Shown: positions 41,398 to 50,337 of the stretch, one piece after another
Numbering within the stretch: the first letter of the stretch is position 1
How the letters are laid out: each line of letters begins with the position of its first letter
Assembly: GCF_000306945.1 (NCBI RefSeq)
Contig: NC_018518.1
Location: 806,001 to 870,000, forward strand
Length of the DNA stretch: 64,000 bases
Origin: Bordetella pertussis 18323
GTDB lineage: Bacteria > Pseudomonadota > Gammaproteobacteria > Burkholderiales > Burkholderiaceae_B
Reading direction: 5' to 3'
Notes under the pieces: model-generated
Seen by the model: the letters and a program-made list of their open reading frames with translations, nothing else
Database searches by the model: none
Told to the model about the DNA's origin: nothing
Translations under genes and position numbers: made by a program

Positions 41398-42984
41398 TCA
41401 GTGCGCGCCGGCCGCCGCCTCGGCCGCGCCGCCGCCCGCGCTCTTGGCGGACTTGGGCCGGGCCAGCCATACCAGGCCGGTCAGCAGCAGGAAGATCGCC
41501 GCCGACGCATAGAAGACGTCCAGCGCCGACAGCGTGTAGGCCTGCGTGTCGATCATGCCGTTGATCACGGTCAGCGCCTGCTGGTGCGACATGCCGGCGC
41601 CGTTCTGCAGCGTGCCCAGCGTGTGGTCGAAGGCCTGCTGGCCCGGCGTGGCGATCTCGGTCAGCTGGGCGTGATGCAGGTTGGCGCGGTTGTCCCACAT
41701 GGTGGTGGCGATGGAGGTGCCGAACGCGCCCGCGGTCAGGCGCGCGAAGTTCGACAGGCCCGAGGCCGCCGGAATGCGCGAGGCGTCGAGGCTGGACAGC
41801 GTGATCGACGTCAACGGCACGAAGAACATCGCCATGGCGGCGCCCTGGATGATGGTCGGGACCATCAGTGTGCGCACGTCGGTCTGCGTATTGAAGCCCG
41901 CGCGCATGAAGCACACCAGCGCGAACACCATGAAGGCCACGGTGACGATCTGGCGCGGGTCGCGGGTGGCGAGCATCTTGCCCACGATGGGGGTGAGCAG
42001 GATGGCCAGCAGCCCGACCGGCGCGGTCACCATGCCGGCGTAGGTCGCGGTGTAGCCCATATTGCTCTGCAGCCACAGCGGCAGCAGCACCACGTTGCCG
42101 AAGAAGACGCCGTACGCCACGGCCAGCGTTAGCGCGCCCACCGTGAAATTGCGCTCCTTGAACAGGCGCAGGTCGACCACGGGATGGGCGTCGGTGAGCT
42201 CCCAGATCAGGAAGAACACGAAGGCCACGAAGGCGGTGGCGGCCAGCGCGATGATCACGGGGCTGGCGAACCAGTCCAGCTCCTTGCCCTTGTCCAGCAT
42301 GATCTGCAGCGCGCCCACCCACACCACCAGCAACAGCAGGCCTACCTTGTCGATGGGCAGCTTGCGGGTCTGCGATTCGCGGTCGCGGTAGACGCGCCAG
42401 CTGATCCAGGCCGCCAGCAGGCCCACCGGCACGTTGATGTAGAAGATCCACGGCCAGGTGTAGTTGTCCGAGATCCAGCCGCCCAGCAGCGGTCCGGCCA
42501 CCGGCGCGACCAGCGTGGTCATGGACCAGACCGCCAGCGCCATGCCGGCCTTGTGCTTGGGAAAGCTGGCCAGCATCAGCGCCTGCGACAGCGGAATCAT
42601 CGGGCCCGCCACGGCGCCCTGCAGCACGCGAAAGCCGATCAGGGCTTCCAGCGTGGGCGAGAAGCCGCACAGCCACGAGGCCAGCACGAACAGCAGGGTG
42701 GAGGTGAGGAACAGCCGGACCTGGCCGAAGCGCTGCGTCAGCCAGCCGGTCAGCGGCACCGTGATGGCATTGGCCACCGCGAACGAAGTGATGACCCAGG
42801 TGCCCTGGCTGGTGCTTACGCCCAGGTCGCCCGAGATGGTCGGGATCGACACGTTGGCGATCGAGGTGTCCAGCACGTTCATGAACACCGCGGTCGACAG
42901 CGCGATCGAGCCGATGATGCGGGTGGCGCCCTCCAGCGGCGGATAGGGCGCGCCGCCGGCGGACGACTTGGGCTTGTCGCTCAT
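41398..42984 (-). CDS. EmrB-type drug efflux MFS transporter (DHA2, 14 TM)
   Basis: A 528-residue inner-membrane proton antiporter. The motif SIALSTAVFMNVLDTSIANVSIPTISGDLGVSTSQGTWVITSF is the EmrB signature (helix 1). WLTQRFGQVRLFLTS is motif A, and APVAGPLLGGWISDNYTWPWIFYINVPVGL motif C. With the EmrA-like protein and an outer-membrane factor it forms a three-part pump. The start overlaps the EmrA-like gene as ATGA. Its outer-membrane partner gene is frameshifted here, so the pump may lack its own exit channel. Confidence 0.92.
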   Translation of the reverse strand: MSDKPKSSAGGAPYPPLEGATRIIGSIALSTAVFMNVLDTSIANVSIPTISGDLGVSTSQGTWVITSFAVANAITVPLTGWLTQRFGQVRLFLTSTLLFVLASWLCGFSPTLEALIGFRVLQGAVAGPMIPLSQALMLASFPKHKAGMALAVWSMTTLVAPVAGPLLGGWISDNYTWPWIFYINVPVGLLAAWISWRVYRDRESQTRKLPIDKVGLLLLVVWVGALQIMLDKGKELDWFASPVIIALAATAFVAFVFFLIWELTDAHPVVDLRLFKERNFTVGALTLAVAYGVFFGNVVLLPLWLQSNMGYTATYAGMVTAPVGLLAILLTPIVGKMLATRDPRQIVTVAFMVFALVCFMRAGFNTQTDVRTLMVPTIIQGAAMAMFFVPLTSITLSSLDASRIPAASGLSNFARLTAGAFGTSIATTMWDNRANLHHAQLTEIATPGQQAFDHTLGTLQNGAGMSHQQALTVINGMIDTQAYTLSALDVFYASAAIFLLLTGLVWLARPKSAKSAGGGAAEAAAGAH

Positions 42985-44171
42985 GATGCGAGGTTGGCCT
43001 GGATGATGCGCGCGATCAGCGCGTCGGCTTCATCGTGCGCCGGCTCGAACACCTGGGTCGAGAGGGCCGGTTCGGCGCGCGGCGCGGCGGTCACGGGCTG
43101 GCCTTCCTCGGCCCCGACATCGACCTCGACGTCCATGGACAGGCCCACGCGCAGCGGATGGGTCTTGAGCTGCTCCGGGTCCAGCGCGATGCGCACCGGC
43201 ACCCGCTGCACCACCTTGATCCAGTTGCCCGAGGCGTTCTGCGCCGGCAGCAGCGCGAAGGCGCTGCCGGTGCCGGCGTCCAGGCCGATGACCTTGCCGT
43301 CGTAGACCACCGAACCGCCGTACAGGTCGGCCGTGATCCTGGCGGGCTGGCCGATGCGCATGTGGCGCAGCTGCCCTTCCTTGAAATTGGCCTCGACCCA
43401 GATCTGGTCCAGCGGCACCACGTTCATCAGCATGGCGCCGGGGGCGACGCGCTGGCCGACCTGCGCGGCGCGGCGCGCCACGATGCCGTCGACTGGCGCC
43501 GGCAGCACGGTGCGCGAACGGTTCAGCCAGGCATTGCGCACCTGGGCGGCGGCATTGCGCACGTCCGGATGTTCGGCCACCGTCGTGCCCTCGGTCAGCG
43601 CCTGGTTGGTCGCCAGCTTGGCCTGGGCGGCGGCCAGGTTGGCGCGCGCCTGCGCCAGGGCCGACTGGGCGGACTTGAGCGCGGTCTCGGCGTGCAGGAT
43701 TTCCTCGCCGCTGACGCCGCCCGACTTGGCCAGCGTCTGGCGCCGCTGCAGGTCGCTCTGGGCGCGCTTCAGGTCGGCCTGGGCGCGCGCGATCTCGGCC
43801 TGCCGCACGTCGATGTCGGCGGCCAGGGCGTCGTTCTGGACGTAGAGCGTGCGGACCTGGCGCACCGTCTGGGCCAGGCGCGCCTCGGCCTGCTGCAGCG
43901 CCACGTCGGTGTCGGCCGGATCCAGCCGCACCAGCGCCTGGCCCGCCGTCACGGCCTCGGTGTCGTCGGCCTCGATGGCGACGACGGTGCCGGGCACCTG
44001 CGGCGTGATCTGCACCAGGTTGCCGTGGACATAGGCGTCGTCGGTGCTCTCGAAGTGCGAGCCGAACAGCGCCCACCAGACGGCATAGGCGATGGCCAGC
44101 ACGGCGAACACACCGGTTGCCAGCCACAGCAGGCGTTTGCGGGCGGGGTGGGTGGTCGGGGAGGGGCTCAT
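42981..44171 (-). CDS. EmrA-like membrane fusion protein (HlyD family)
   Basis: A 396-residue periplasmic adaptor. A single N-terminal helix (about residues 13-34, LLWLATGVFAVLAIAYAVWWALF) is followed by STDDAYVHGNLVQITPQVPGTVVAIEADDTEAVTAGQALVRLDP (first lipoyl half). A long Ala/Gln-rich coiled coil spans about 95-200, then the second lipoyl half and beta-barrel (LPAPVDGIVARRAAQVGQRVAPGAMLMNVVPLDQIWVEANFKEGQL). It links the EmrB-type pump to an outer-membrane channel. Only 20 bp separate it from the upstream channel gene remnant. Confidence 0.93.
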   Translation of the reverse strand: MSPSPTTHPARKRLLWLATGVFAVLAIAYAVWWALFGSHFESTDDAYVHGNLVQITPQVPGTVVAIEADDTEAVTAGQALVRLDPADTDVALQQAEARLAQTVRQVRTLYVQNDALAADIDVRQAEIARAQADLKRAQSDLQRRQTLAKSGGVSGEEILHAETALKSAQSALAQARANLAAAQAKLATNQALTEGTTVAEHPDVRNAAAQVRNAWLNRSRTVLPAPVDGIVARRAAQVGQRVAPGAMLMNVVPLDQIWVEANFKEGQLRHMRIGQPARITADLYGGSVVYDGKVIGLDAGTGSAFALLPAQNASGNWIKVVQRVPVRIALDPEQLKTHPLRVGLSMDVEVDVGAEEGQPVTAAPRAEPALSTQVFEPAHDEADALIARIIQANLAS

Positions 44172-44191
44172 GAGGTGTGAATCCAGTTCAT

Positions 44192-45620
44192 TCAATGAGA
44201 GGGGGAGGCCGCCGTGGTGGCCGGGGGCGCATAGCCGCCGCCCAGGGCGTAGGCCAGGTCGGCGTCGAGCTGGTAGGCGCGGATGCGCAGATCGGTATCC
44301 AGCCGCGCCTGGGTCAGCACGCCCGTCTGCGCGATCAGCACCGACAGATAGTTGCCCAGCCCAGCCCTGCCCGGTAGCGCCTGACCGCCAGGTCATAGGC
44401 CGCGTCGATGGCTTCGCGGGCCTGGCGCTGTTCGGCCTGCTCGCGGCCGAGCAGGCGCAGCGCATCGATGGCATCGGCGGTCTGCTGCACGGCGTCGAGC
44501 ACCGTCTGGTTGTAGTCCGAGACCGCCAGGTCGGCGTCGGCGCGGCGGCCCGCCAGGTTGGCGTTGAGTTCGCCGCCATGGAAGATAGGCAGCGTGATGG
44601 CCGGGCCGATGCCGGCGGCGCGGCTGCCGGCGTCGAGCAGCCGGCCGGTGCCCAGCGCCTCGAAGCCGGCGAAGGCCACCAGGTTGATGTTGGGATAGAA
44701 CTCGGCCTTGGCGGCCTCGATGCCGTGGCGCGCGGCGATGGCCCGCCAGCGCGCCGCCGTGACATCGGGCCGATGGCCCAGCAACTCGAGCGGCACGCTG
44801 GCCGGAATCACCCCGCCGGGGGCGGTCAGCGCGGCCGGGGCCAGCGCCTGGCCGCGCACGGGGCCGGCGCCGGCCAGGGCCGCGACCTGGTTGCGCAGCT
44901 GGGCGATGGTGGTTTCGTTCCGGGTCAGCTCGACCCGGCCGGCCGCCAGCGACGATTCGGCCTGCTTGACCTCCACCTCGGTGTCCAGCCCGGCGGCCTT
45001 GCGGCCGCGCGTCAGGTCCACCACTTCGGCGCGCTGGCTCAGCACGCACTGCAGCACCTCGCGCTGCGCGAAGGCGTTCTGCAGGTTGAGGTAGCTGCGC
45101 ACGATGGCGCGCGCCAGCAGGTTGCGGGCGGCCTGCGCGTCGGCGTCGGCCGCGTCGCGCTGCGAAACGGCGGCCTGCAGGCGGGCGCGGTTCTTGCCCC
45201 AGAAGTCCAGCTCGTAGCTGAAGTCCAGCGCCAGCCGGTTGTCGCTGACCACCGAGCCGCCGGTGGGCGGGGGATAGATGTAGTTCTTCGGCAGGTGTTC
45301 GCGGGTGAGCGTGTAGTTGGCGTCCACGCGCGGCAGCAGCGGCGCGCGCGCGCGCCGGCGACGGCGGCGTTGGCTTGCGCCAGCCGGGCCTGCGCGGCGG
45401 CCAGCGACGGATGGCTGGCCAGCGCCTCGGACACCAGGGCGTCGAGCTGCGGATCGGCATAGCGTTGCCACCATTGCTGGGCCGGCCATTGCACGCCCGC
45501 GGCGCTCAGTCCCAGGCGGGCGGCGTCCAGTTCGGCCACCGGCGGCGGCGCCGGATCCATCAGGGCGCAACCGCCCAGGGCCAGCGCCAGGGCTGCGGAA
45601 AGGAGGCGGAACCGTTTCAT
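44192..45620 (-). pseudogene. OprM/NodT-family outer-membrane efflux lipoprotein, two frameshifts
   Basis: It begins as a lipoprotein (MKRFRLLSAALALALGGC, with C18 as the acylated residue) and is in frame to about 45356, where VAGARA runs into a (GC)7 tract (45342-45355). Removing one GC unit restores VAGARAPLLPRVDANYTL. The second frame then continues through the TolC-like repeats (LDFSYELDFWGKNRARL and onward) to about 44365. There a tandem CCCAG-CCCAG (44355-44364) shifts the frame again. Dropping one copy restores RAGLGNYLSVLIAQTGVLTQARL to the natural end ...TTAASPSH. The intact protein would be about 470 residues, the exit duct for the EmrAB-like pump. Confidence 0.88.
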
Positions 45621-45742
45621 CCTGACTGTTTGCTTAAAGTCATTGATTAATCTGTATCTGACTAGGCAGCTATTATGACGCAATTTCGTACATAAGCCAT
45701 GGCAAGATGACTGACTGGGACTGGGTTTTCGGGGGCCTGGCG
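45621..45742 (-). promoter_or_regulatory. Upstream region of the efflux operon with MarR-like operator
   Basis: On the plus strand CTAGGCAGCTATTATGAC (45662-45679) matches CTAGGCAACTATTGTCAA in front of marR at 47298-47315 at 14 of 18 positions, in the same orientation relative to the downstream gene. This shared element is the best candidate operator for the MarR protein. IS481 copy 3 begins about 70 bp further upstream. Confidence 0.6.
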
Positions 45743-45743
45743 G

Positions 45744-46694
45744 CTAGCTGTGAACTGTCAATAGGTTGTATTCGTCCAGGTTGAGTCTGGAGATGGGTAC
45801 AGCGCGCCCGATGCCTTGGTGGGGTCGATGCCAGTTGTAGTGGTGTAGCCAGGATTTCATGGCATCGGCTCGGTGTTGGGAGTTCTGGTAGGTGTGAGCG
45901 TAAGCCCACTCACGCAAGGCCGACTGGATGAAGCGTTCGGCCTTGCCATTGGTCTGTGGGCGGTAAGGTCGGGTAAAGCGGTGCTTGATGCCCAGCTCAT
46001 GGCACAGCGCGGCGAAGGCGCGGCTGCGAAAGGCCGAGCCATTGTCGGTGAGCAAGCGCTGGATGGTCACGCCCAGGCGCTGGTAGTAGGCCACTGCGTC
46101 CTTGAGGAACTGGACGGCGCTGGGGAAGCGCTCGTCGGGGTGGATGTCGGTGAAGGCCACGCGGGCGTGGTCATCGATGGCCACGAAGACGAAGTCCCAG
46201 CCGGCCCCCTCAACGGTATCGCGTCGGTTGCCCGTGACCCGGTGGCCAGGGCGCTGGATACGTCCCAGCTTCTTGATGTCGATGTGCAGCAGATCGCCGG
46301 GGGCCTGATGCTCGTAGCGCACCACCGGCTCGGCCGGCTCCAGGTCGGCCAGGTGCGACAGACCGGCGCGGGCCAGGACGCGGCTGACGGTGCTGGCTGA
46401 CACGCCCAGCGCCTGGGCGATGCGCGCTTGGGTCAGCCGCTTGCGGCGCAGCTCCACGATAGCCAGCGCCTTGGCCGGCGCAATCGCTCGGGGCGAGACC
46501 GTCGGGCGCGAGGACGCATCGGCCAAGCCCGCCTGGCCCTGAGCCAGGAAGCGGCCCAGCCATTTGCGCACAGTCGGCGCGGTGACCCCATAGGCGCGGG
46601 CCGCTTCAGGCACACAAACTTGATGGGCGATCAATTGCTGGACCATTTCGAGTCGACGTAGGAAGGTCAATCGGGCATGCTTATGGGTGTTCAT
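45744..46694 (-). CDS. IS481 transposase (copy 3)
   Basis: 316 residues with the complete DDE triad (D139, D217, E253) and Tyr35 as in copy 1. The C-terminus is TVHS, with AGC and TAG completed by the target site. Upstream of the start codon it differs from copy 1 by one base in the non-coding left end (GGGGTTGGCG against GGGGTCGGCG). Confidence 0.97.
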   Translation of the reverse strand: MNTHKHARLTFLRRLEMVQQLIAHQVCVPEAARAYGVTAPTVRKWLGRFLAQGQAGLADASSRPTVSPRAIAPAKALAIVELRRKRLTQARIAQALGVSASTVSRVLARAGLSHLADLEPAEPVVRYEHQAPGDLLHIDIKKLGRIQRPGHRVTGNRRDTVEGAGWDFVFVAIDDHARVAFTDIHPDERFPSAVQFLKDAVAYYQRLGVTIQRLLTDNGSAFRSRAFAALCHELGIKHRFTRPYRPQTNGKAERFIQSALREWAYAHTYQNSQHRADAMKSWLHHYNWHRPHQGIGRAVPISRLNLDEYNLLTVHS

Positions 46695-46791
46695 CCGGCC
46701 GGGCTCCTTGAGTGAACTGGGGGGTTGGCGATTTCCAGTTTCTCAAATCCGGTTCGGATGAACCATGCATACAACCTATTGAATCTTCACA
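45749..46791 (-). mobile_element. IS481 copy 3
   Basis: 1,043 bp with perfect gCTAGc flanks on both sides (45743-45748 and 46792-46797), a clean single insertion. It entered the TAG stop codon of marR without changing the encoded protein, and separates marR from the efflux operon it probably controls. It is oriented toward that operon. Confidence 0.97.
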
Positions 46792-46792
46792 G

Positions 46793-47281
46793 CTAGCCGC
46801 CGACCGAGCCGTTGGCGATCATCCGGCGCAGCATGTGCTGCAGCTGCGCCACTTCCTCGGTGGAGAATCCACGCAGGTGGTGGTTGAGCACCTTGGCGAT
46901 ATAGGCCGGTATTTCGCGCGCCTTGGTCTGGCCCTCGGGCGTCAGTTCGATCTTGATGACGCGCCGGTCTTCCTGGCTGCGCACGCGGCGCAGCAGGCCC
47001 TTGGCCTCCAGGCGGTCCAGCGTGCGCGTCATGGCGCCGGTGTCGACGTTGATCAGGCGGGCCAGCTCGGCCGGGGTGTCGGCCCGTCCGCTGGCGATCA
47101 TGGCCAGCGGGCGCCATTGCATGGCGGTCAAGCCCAGCGGCGCCATTTCCAGGTCCAGCATCCGGTTGAGCGAATTGGACACCAGCTTGATGAGAAAGCC
47201 GGCGTTGTCGTCGCGGGTACAGATGCTGTCGGCGCGGTAGTGCGCAAACGGTTCGGACGAAGCGGAGCGGGGCGGATTCAT
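46793..47281 (-). CDS. MarR family transcriptional regulator
   Basis: A 162-residue winged-helix repressor: FLIKLVSNSLNRMLDLEMAPLGLTAMQWRPLAMIASGRADTPAELARLINVDTGAMTRTLDRLEAKGLLRRVRSQEDRRVIKIELTPEGQ covers the dimer helix, recognition helix and wing (DRRVIKIELT). It probably represses the efflux operon and itself through the CTAGGCA element. The amber stop lies in the CTAG entered by IS481 copy 3 (...NGSVGG). The ATG at 47281 lies almost at the predicted transcription start, so the mRNA may be leaderless, or translation may start slightly downstream. Confidence 0.91.
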   Translation of the reverse strand: MNPPRSASSEPFAHYRADSICTRDDNAGFLIKLVSNSLNRMLDLEMAPLGLTAMQWRPLAMIASGRADTPAELARLINVDTGAMTRTLDRLEAKGLLRRVRSQEDRRVIKIELTPEGQTKAREIPAYIAKVLNHHLRGFSTEEVAQLQHMLRRMIANGSVGG

Positions 47282-47287
47282 GCCGGA

Positions 47288-47315
47288 ATTTTACTGCCTA
47301 GGCAACTATTGTCAA
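47288..47315 (-). promoter_or_regulatory. marR promoter with palindromic operator in the spacer
   Basis: TTGACA (47310-47315) and TAAAAT (47288-47293) on the minus strand are 16 bp apart. The perfect palindrome TGCCTAGGCA (47295-47304) fills the spacer, so MarR binding would shut its own promoter. The -10 box ends only 7 bp from the annotated start codon. Confidence 0.65.
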
Positions 47316-47340
47316 GGCAGTTCATGGCCGGGCAGGGCGG

Positions 47341-48198
47341 TCAGTGCGTGCTCTTGCGCAGCCCCGACCAGACGATGGCGGCGACGATCAGCGCCGCGCC
47401 GGCCAGCATGCGCAGGGTCGGCACCTGGGTGAACAGGATCCAGGCAAAACCGATGGCGTAGACGGGTTCCAGCGCGATGACCAGGCCGGCGCTGCGCGCG
47501 TTCAGGCGGGTCAGGCTGGAGACGAACAGGTAGTGCGACAGCCCGGTGCAGAAGATGCCCAGCAGCGCCACCCAGAGCCAGTCCAGCGCGTGCAGGGCAG
47601 GCAGGTGGACCACCGCGAAGGGCAGCATGACCAGCGCCACCACGGCGTTTTGCCAGCAGGCGACCTGCATGGGGTCCATGCCCGCCGCCGCGCGCCGGTT
47701 GGTCAGCGCCAGCATGGCGAACGAAAAACCGGATACCAGCCCCCAGACCAGCCCCACGGTGCCCTGGTCGGCCAGGTCGAACGACGGCGTCACCAGCACC
47801 AGCCCCGCGGTGACCAGGCCCAGCAGCAGCCACTCGGCCAGGCGCACCCGCTCGCGGAACACCAGGCCCTCGAACAAGGTGATGAAGGCGGGAAAGCTGG
47901 CAAAGCCCAGGGTGGCGATGGCGATGCCGCCCACCTTGACCGAGATGAAGAAGGTCACCCAGTGCGCGGCCAGCAGGCAGCCGGCGATGACCAGCACGAA
48001 CAGCTGGGCCGGCGTCAGCACCCCCAGCAGCGAGCGGCGCTGCATGCGCGCGAACACGGCCAGCGCGCCGACGGCGAACAGCGCCCGCCCCAGGGTGATC
48101 ACGGCCGCCCCGGCCTGGATCAGTTCGCCGAAGACCCCGGTCAGGCCGAACAGGACGGCGGCGATATGGATATAGACGAGGGCGCGTTGGCGTGTCAT
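47341..48198 (-). CDS. DMT-superfamily transporter (EamA)
   Basis: A 285-residue membrane protein with two EamA repeats and about ten helices. The first runs from VYIHIAAVLFGLTGVFGELIQAGAAVITLGRALFAVGALAVF, and the second from GTVGLVWGLVSGFSFAMLALTNRRAAAGMDPMQVACWQNAVVAL. The substrate is unknown. It diverges from a second DMT gene 62 bp away, an unusual pairing of related transporters. Confidence 0.87.
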   Translation of the reverse strand: MTRQRALVYIHIAAVLFGLTGVFGELIQAGAAVITLGRALFAVGALAVFARMQRRSLLGVLTPAQLFVLVIAGCLLAAHWVTFFISVKVGGIAIATLGFASFPAFITLFEGLVFRERVRLAEWLLLGLVTAGLVLVTPSFDLADQGTVGLVWGLVSGFSFAMLALTNRRAAAGMDPMQVACWQNAVVALVMLPFAVVHLPALHALDWLWVALLGIFCTGLSHYLFVSSLTRLNARSAGLVIALEPVYAIGFAWILFTQVPTLRMLAGAALIVAAIVWSGLRKSTH

Positions 48199-48260
48199 GA
48201 ATGCGGACTGCGGAAAGGGGCGGGTGCGCGGTGGCCGCGCGACGAAACTAAAATGATCGC

Positions 48261-49211
48261 ATGAATCGCAACAGGCAGCTTTCCGACCCCTCCCGCTTTT
48301 CCGGCATGGCAGCGGGCTTTTTTATGGCCACGCTGGGGGCGGTGTTGTTTTCCGGCAAGGCCATCGTGGTCAAGTTCACCTACCGCTACGGCATCGACGC
48401 GGTGACGCTGATCGCGTTTCGCATGCTGTTTGCCATGCCGTTCTTTGCCGCGGTGGCCTGGTGGCAGGCGCGCCGCGCGGCGCGCGGCGAATTGCCGGTG
48501 CTGAGCTGGCGCGAGCGCGGCCAGCTGTGCGCGCTGGGCCTGCTGGGATATTACCTGTCCAGCTTCCTGGATTTCCTCGGGCTGCGCCACATCACGGCCG
48601 GGCTGGAGCGCCTGATCCTGTTCCTGTCGCCGTCGCTGGTGGTGCTGCTGTCGGCGTGGTGGCTGAAGCGGCCGGTGACGCGCCGCCAGTGGGGCGCCAT
48701 GCTGCTGTCCTACGTGGGCGTGGCGCTGGTCCTGTCGCACGACCTGAGCCAGAGCGGCGCGGGCGCCGACGTGCTGACAGGGTCTTTCTTCGTTTTTTGC
48801 TCCGCGCTCAGCTATTCTGTGTACCTGATCTGTTCGGGAGAGCTGGTCGAGCGGGTCGGGGCAACCCGGCTGGTGACCTATGCCATGCTGGTCTCGTGCG
48901 TGGCCAGCCTGATCCAGTTCTTCCTGATCCACCCGGCATCGGTGCTGGTCCAGCCCGCCGCCGTCTATGGCTATTCGGTGATCCACGCCACCGTCAACAC
49001 GGTGCTGCCGGTGTTCATGCTGATGTGGGCGGTTGCCCTGGTCGGCGCGCCCACTGCGTCGCTGCTTGGCATGGTGGGGCCGGTGTCGGTCCTGTTCCTG
49101 GCGGCGTGGTTCCTCGACGAGCCCATTACGGTGTGGCAGCTGGCCGGTACCGCGCTGGTGCTGGCGGGCGTGTTCGTCCTGGCCGGGCGCCGCCGCCCGG
49201 CCAGGCCATAG
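48261..49211 (+). CDS. DMT-superfamily transporter (EamA)
   Basis: A 316-residue membrane protein with two EamA repeats: MAAGFFMATLGAVLFSGKAIVVKFTYRYGIDAVTLIAFRMLFAMPFF (first) and GSFFVFCSALSYSVYLICSGELVERVGATRLVTYAMLVSCVASLIQFFLI (second). It ends in a basic RRRPARP tail facing the cytoplasm. The substrate is unknown. It precedes the quinone oxidoreductase gene by 62 bp on the same strand. Confidence 0.87.
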   Translation: MNRNRQLSDPSRFSGMAAGFFMATLGAVLFSGKAIVVKFTYRYGIDAVTLIAFRMLFAMPFFAAVAWWQARRAARGELPVLSWRERGQLCALGLLGYYLSSFLDFLGLRHITAGLERLILFLSPSLVVLLSAWWLKRPVTRRQWGAMLLSYVGVALVLSHDLSQSGAGADVLTGSFFVFCSALSYSVYLICSGELVERVGATRLVTYAMLVSCVASLIQFFLIHPASVLVQPAAVYGYSVIHATVNTVLPVFMLMWAVALVGAPTASLLGMVGPVSVLFLAAWFLDEPITVWQLAGTALVLAGVFVLAGRRRPARP

Positions 49212-49273
49212 CGCCGGCCGCGATCCGATTCGCATGATCCCTCATTACCTGATTCGCTCTCAAGGAGGCCCGC

Positions 49274-50263
49274 ATGGCCAGCAACATCGTCAAGGCAGTC
49301 CGCATCGAACAGCACGGCGGCCCGGAAGTCCTGCAAGTCGTCGACGTCGAGGTGCCGCCGCCGGCGGCCAATGAAGTCACCATCCGCCAGCATGCCGCCG
49401 GCCTGAACTTCATCGACATCTACTTCCGCACCGGCCTGTATCCGCATCCGCTGCCGCATGGCCTGGGTTTCGAAGGCGCCGGGGTGGTCGAGGCCGTGGG
49501 CGCCGACGTGCGTCACCTCAAGAAGGGCGACCGCGTCGCCTATGGCCAGAGCCCGCTGGGCGCGTACGCCCAGGCGCGCAACGTGCCGGCCGCGCAGGTC
49601 GTCAAGCTGCCCAAGGGCATCGGCTTCGACGAGGCCGCCGCGCTGATGCTCAAGGGGCTGACGGTGCAATACCTGTTCCGCCAGACCTACCGCCTGCAGG
49701 GCAACGAGACCATCCTGTTCCATGCCGCCGCCGGCGGCGTGGGGCTGATCGCCTGCCAATGGGCCAAGGCGCTGGGCGTCAAGCTGATCGGCACGGTCTC
49801 CAGCCCCGAGAAGGCCGAACTGGCCCGCGCCCATGGCGCCTGGGCGACCATCGACTATTCGCGCGAGAACGTGGTCGAACGCCTGCTGGAGCTGACCGGC
49901 GGCAAGAAGGTGCCGGTGGTCTATGACGGCGTGGGCAAGGACACCTGGGAAACCTCGCTGGACTGCATCGAGCCGCGCGGCCTGATGGTCAGCTTCGGCA
50001 ACGCCTCGGGGCCGGTGGCCGGCGTCAACCTGGGCATCCTGAACCAGAAGGGCAGCCTGTACGTGACGCGGCCGTCGCTGGGCGTGCACGTCAATACCCA
50101 CGAGAAGCTGGCTGCCGCCGCCGACGAACTGTTCGGCCTGGTGCTGAAGAAGAAGATCAAGGTACGCATCGACCAGCGCTACAGCCTGGCCCAGGCCGGC
50201 GACGCGCAGACGGCGCTGGCCGGCCGCAAGACCACCGGCGCGACCGTCCTGACCCTGGACTGA
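49274..50263 (+). CDS. NADPH:quinone oxidoreductase (zeta-crystallin type)
   Basis: A 329-residue, zinc-free medium-chain dehydrogenase. AGLNFIDIYFRTGLYPHPLPHGLGFEGAGVVEAVG is the catalytic domain signature of quinone oxidoreductases. ILFHAAAGGVGLIACQWAKALGVKLIGTVSS is the NADPH-binding Rossmann loop (AxxGGVG). ALAGRKTTGATVLTLD is the usual C-terminus. It reduces quinones with NADPH in the cytoplasm. AGGAGG lies just upstream of the ATG. A strong terminator follows at 50288. Confidence 0.92.
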   Translation: MASNIVKAVRIEQHGGPEVLQVVDVEVPPPAANEVTIRQHAAGLNFIDIYFRTGLYPHPLPHGLGFEGAGVVEAVGADVRHLKKGDRVAYGQSPLGAYAQARNVPAAQVVKLPKGIGFDEAAALMLKGLTVQYLFRQTYRLQGNETILFHAAAGGVGLIACQWAKALGVKLIGTVSSPEKAELARAHGAWATIDYSRENVVERLLELTGGKKVPVVYDGVGKDTWETSLDCIEPRGLMVSFGNASGPVAGVNLGILNQKGSLYVTRPSLGVHVNTHEKLAAAADELFGLVLKKKIKVRIDQRYSLAQAGDAQTALAGRKTTGATVLTLD

Positions 50264-50287
50264 TCCGCCGCGCGGGTTGGCTCATGC

Positions 50288-50315
50288 AAAACGCGCCCCT
50301 TGCGGGGCGCGTTTT
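50288..50315. terminator. Bidirectional terminator between the quinone oxidoreductase gene and htpX
   Basis: AAAACGCGCCCC and GGGGCGCGTTTT form a perfect 12-bp stem with loop TTGC, giving a U-run in both directions. It lies between two convergent genes and can serve both. Confidence 0.9.
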
Positions 50316-50337
50316 CGCTGGCGGACCGAACGGCCGG

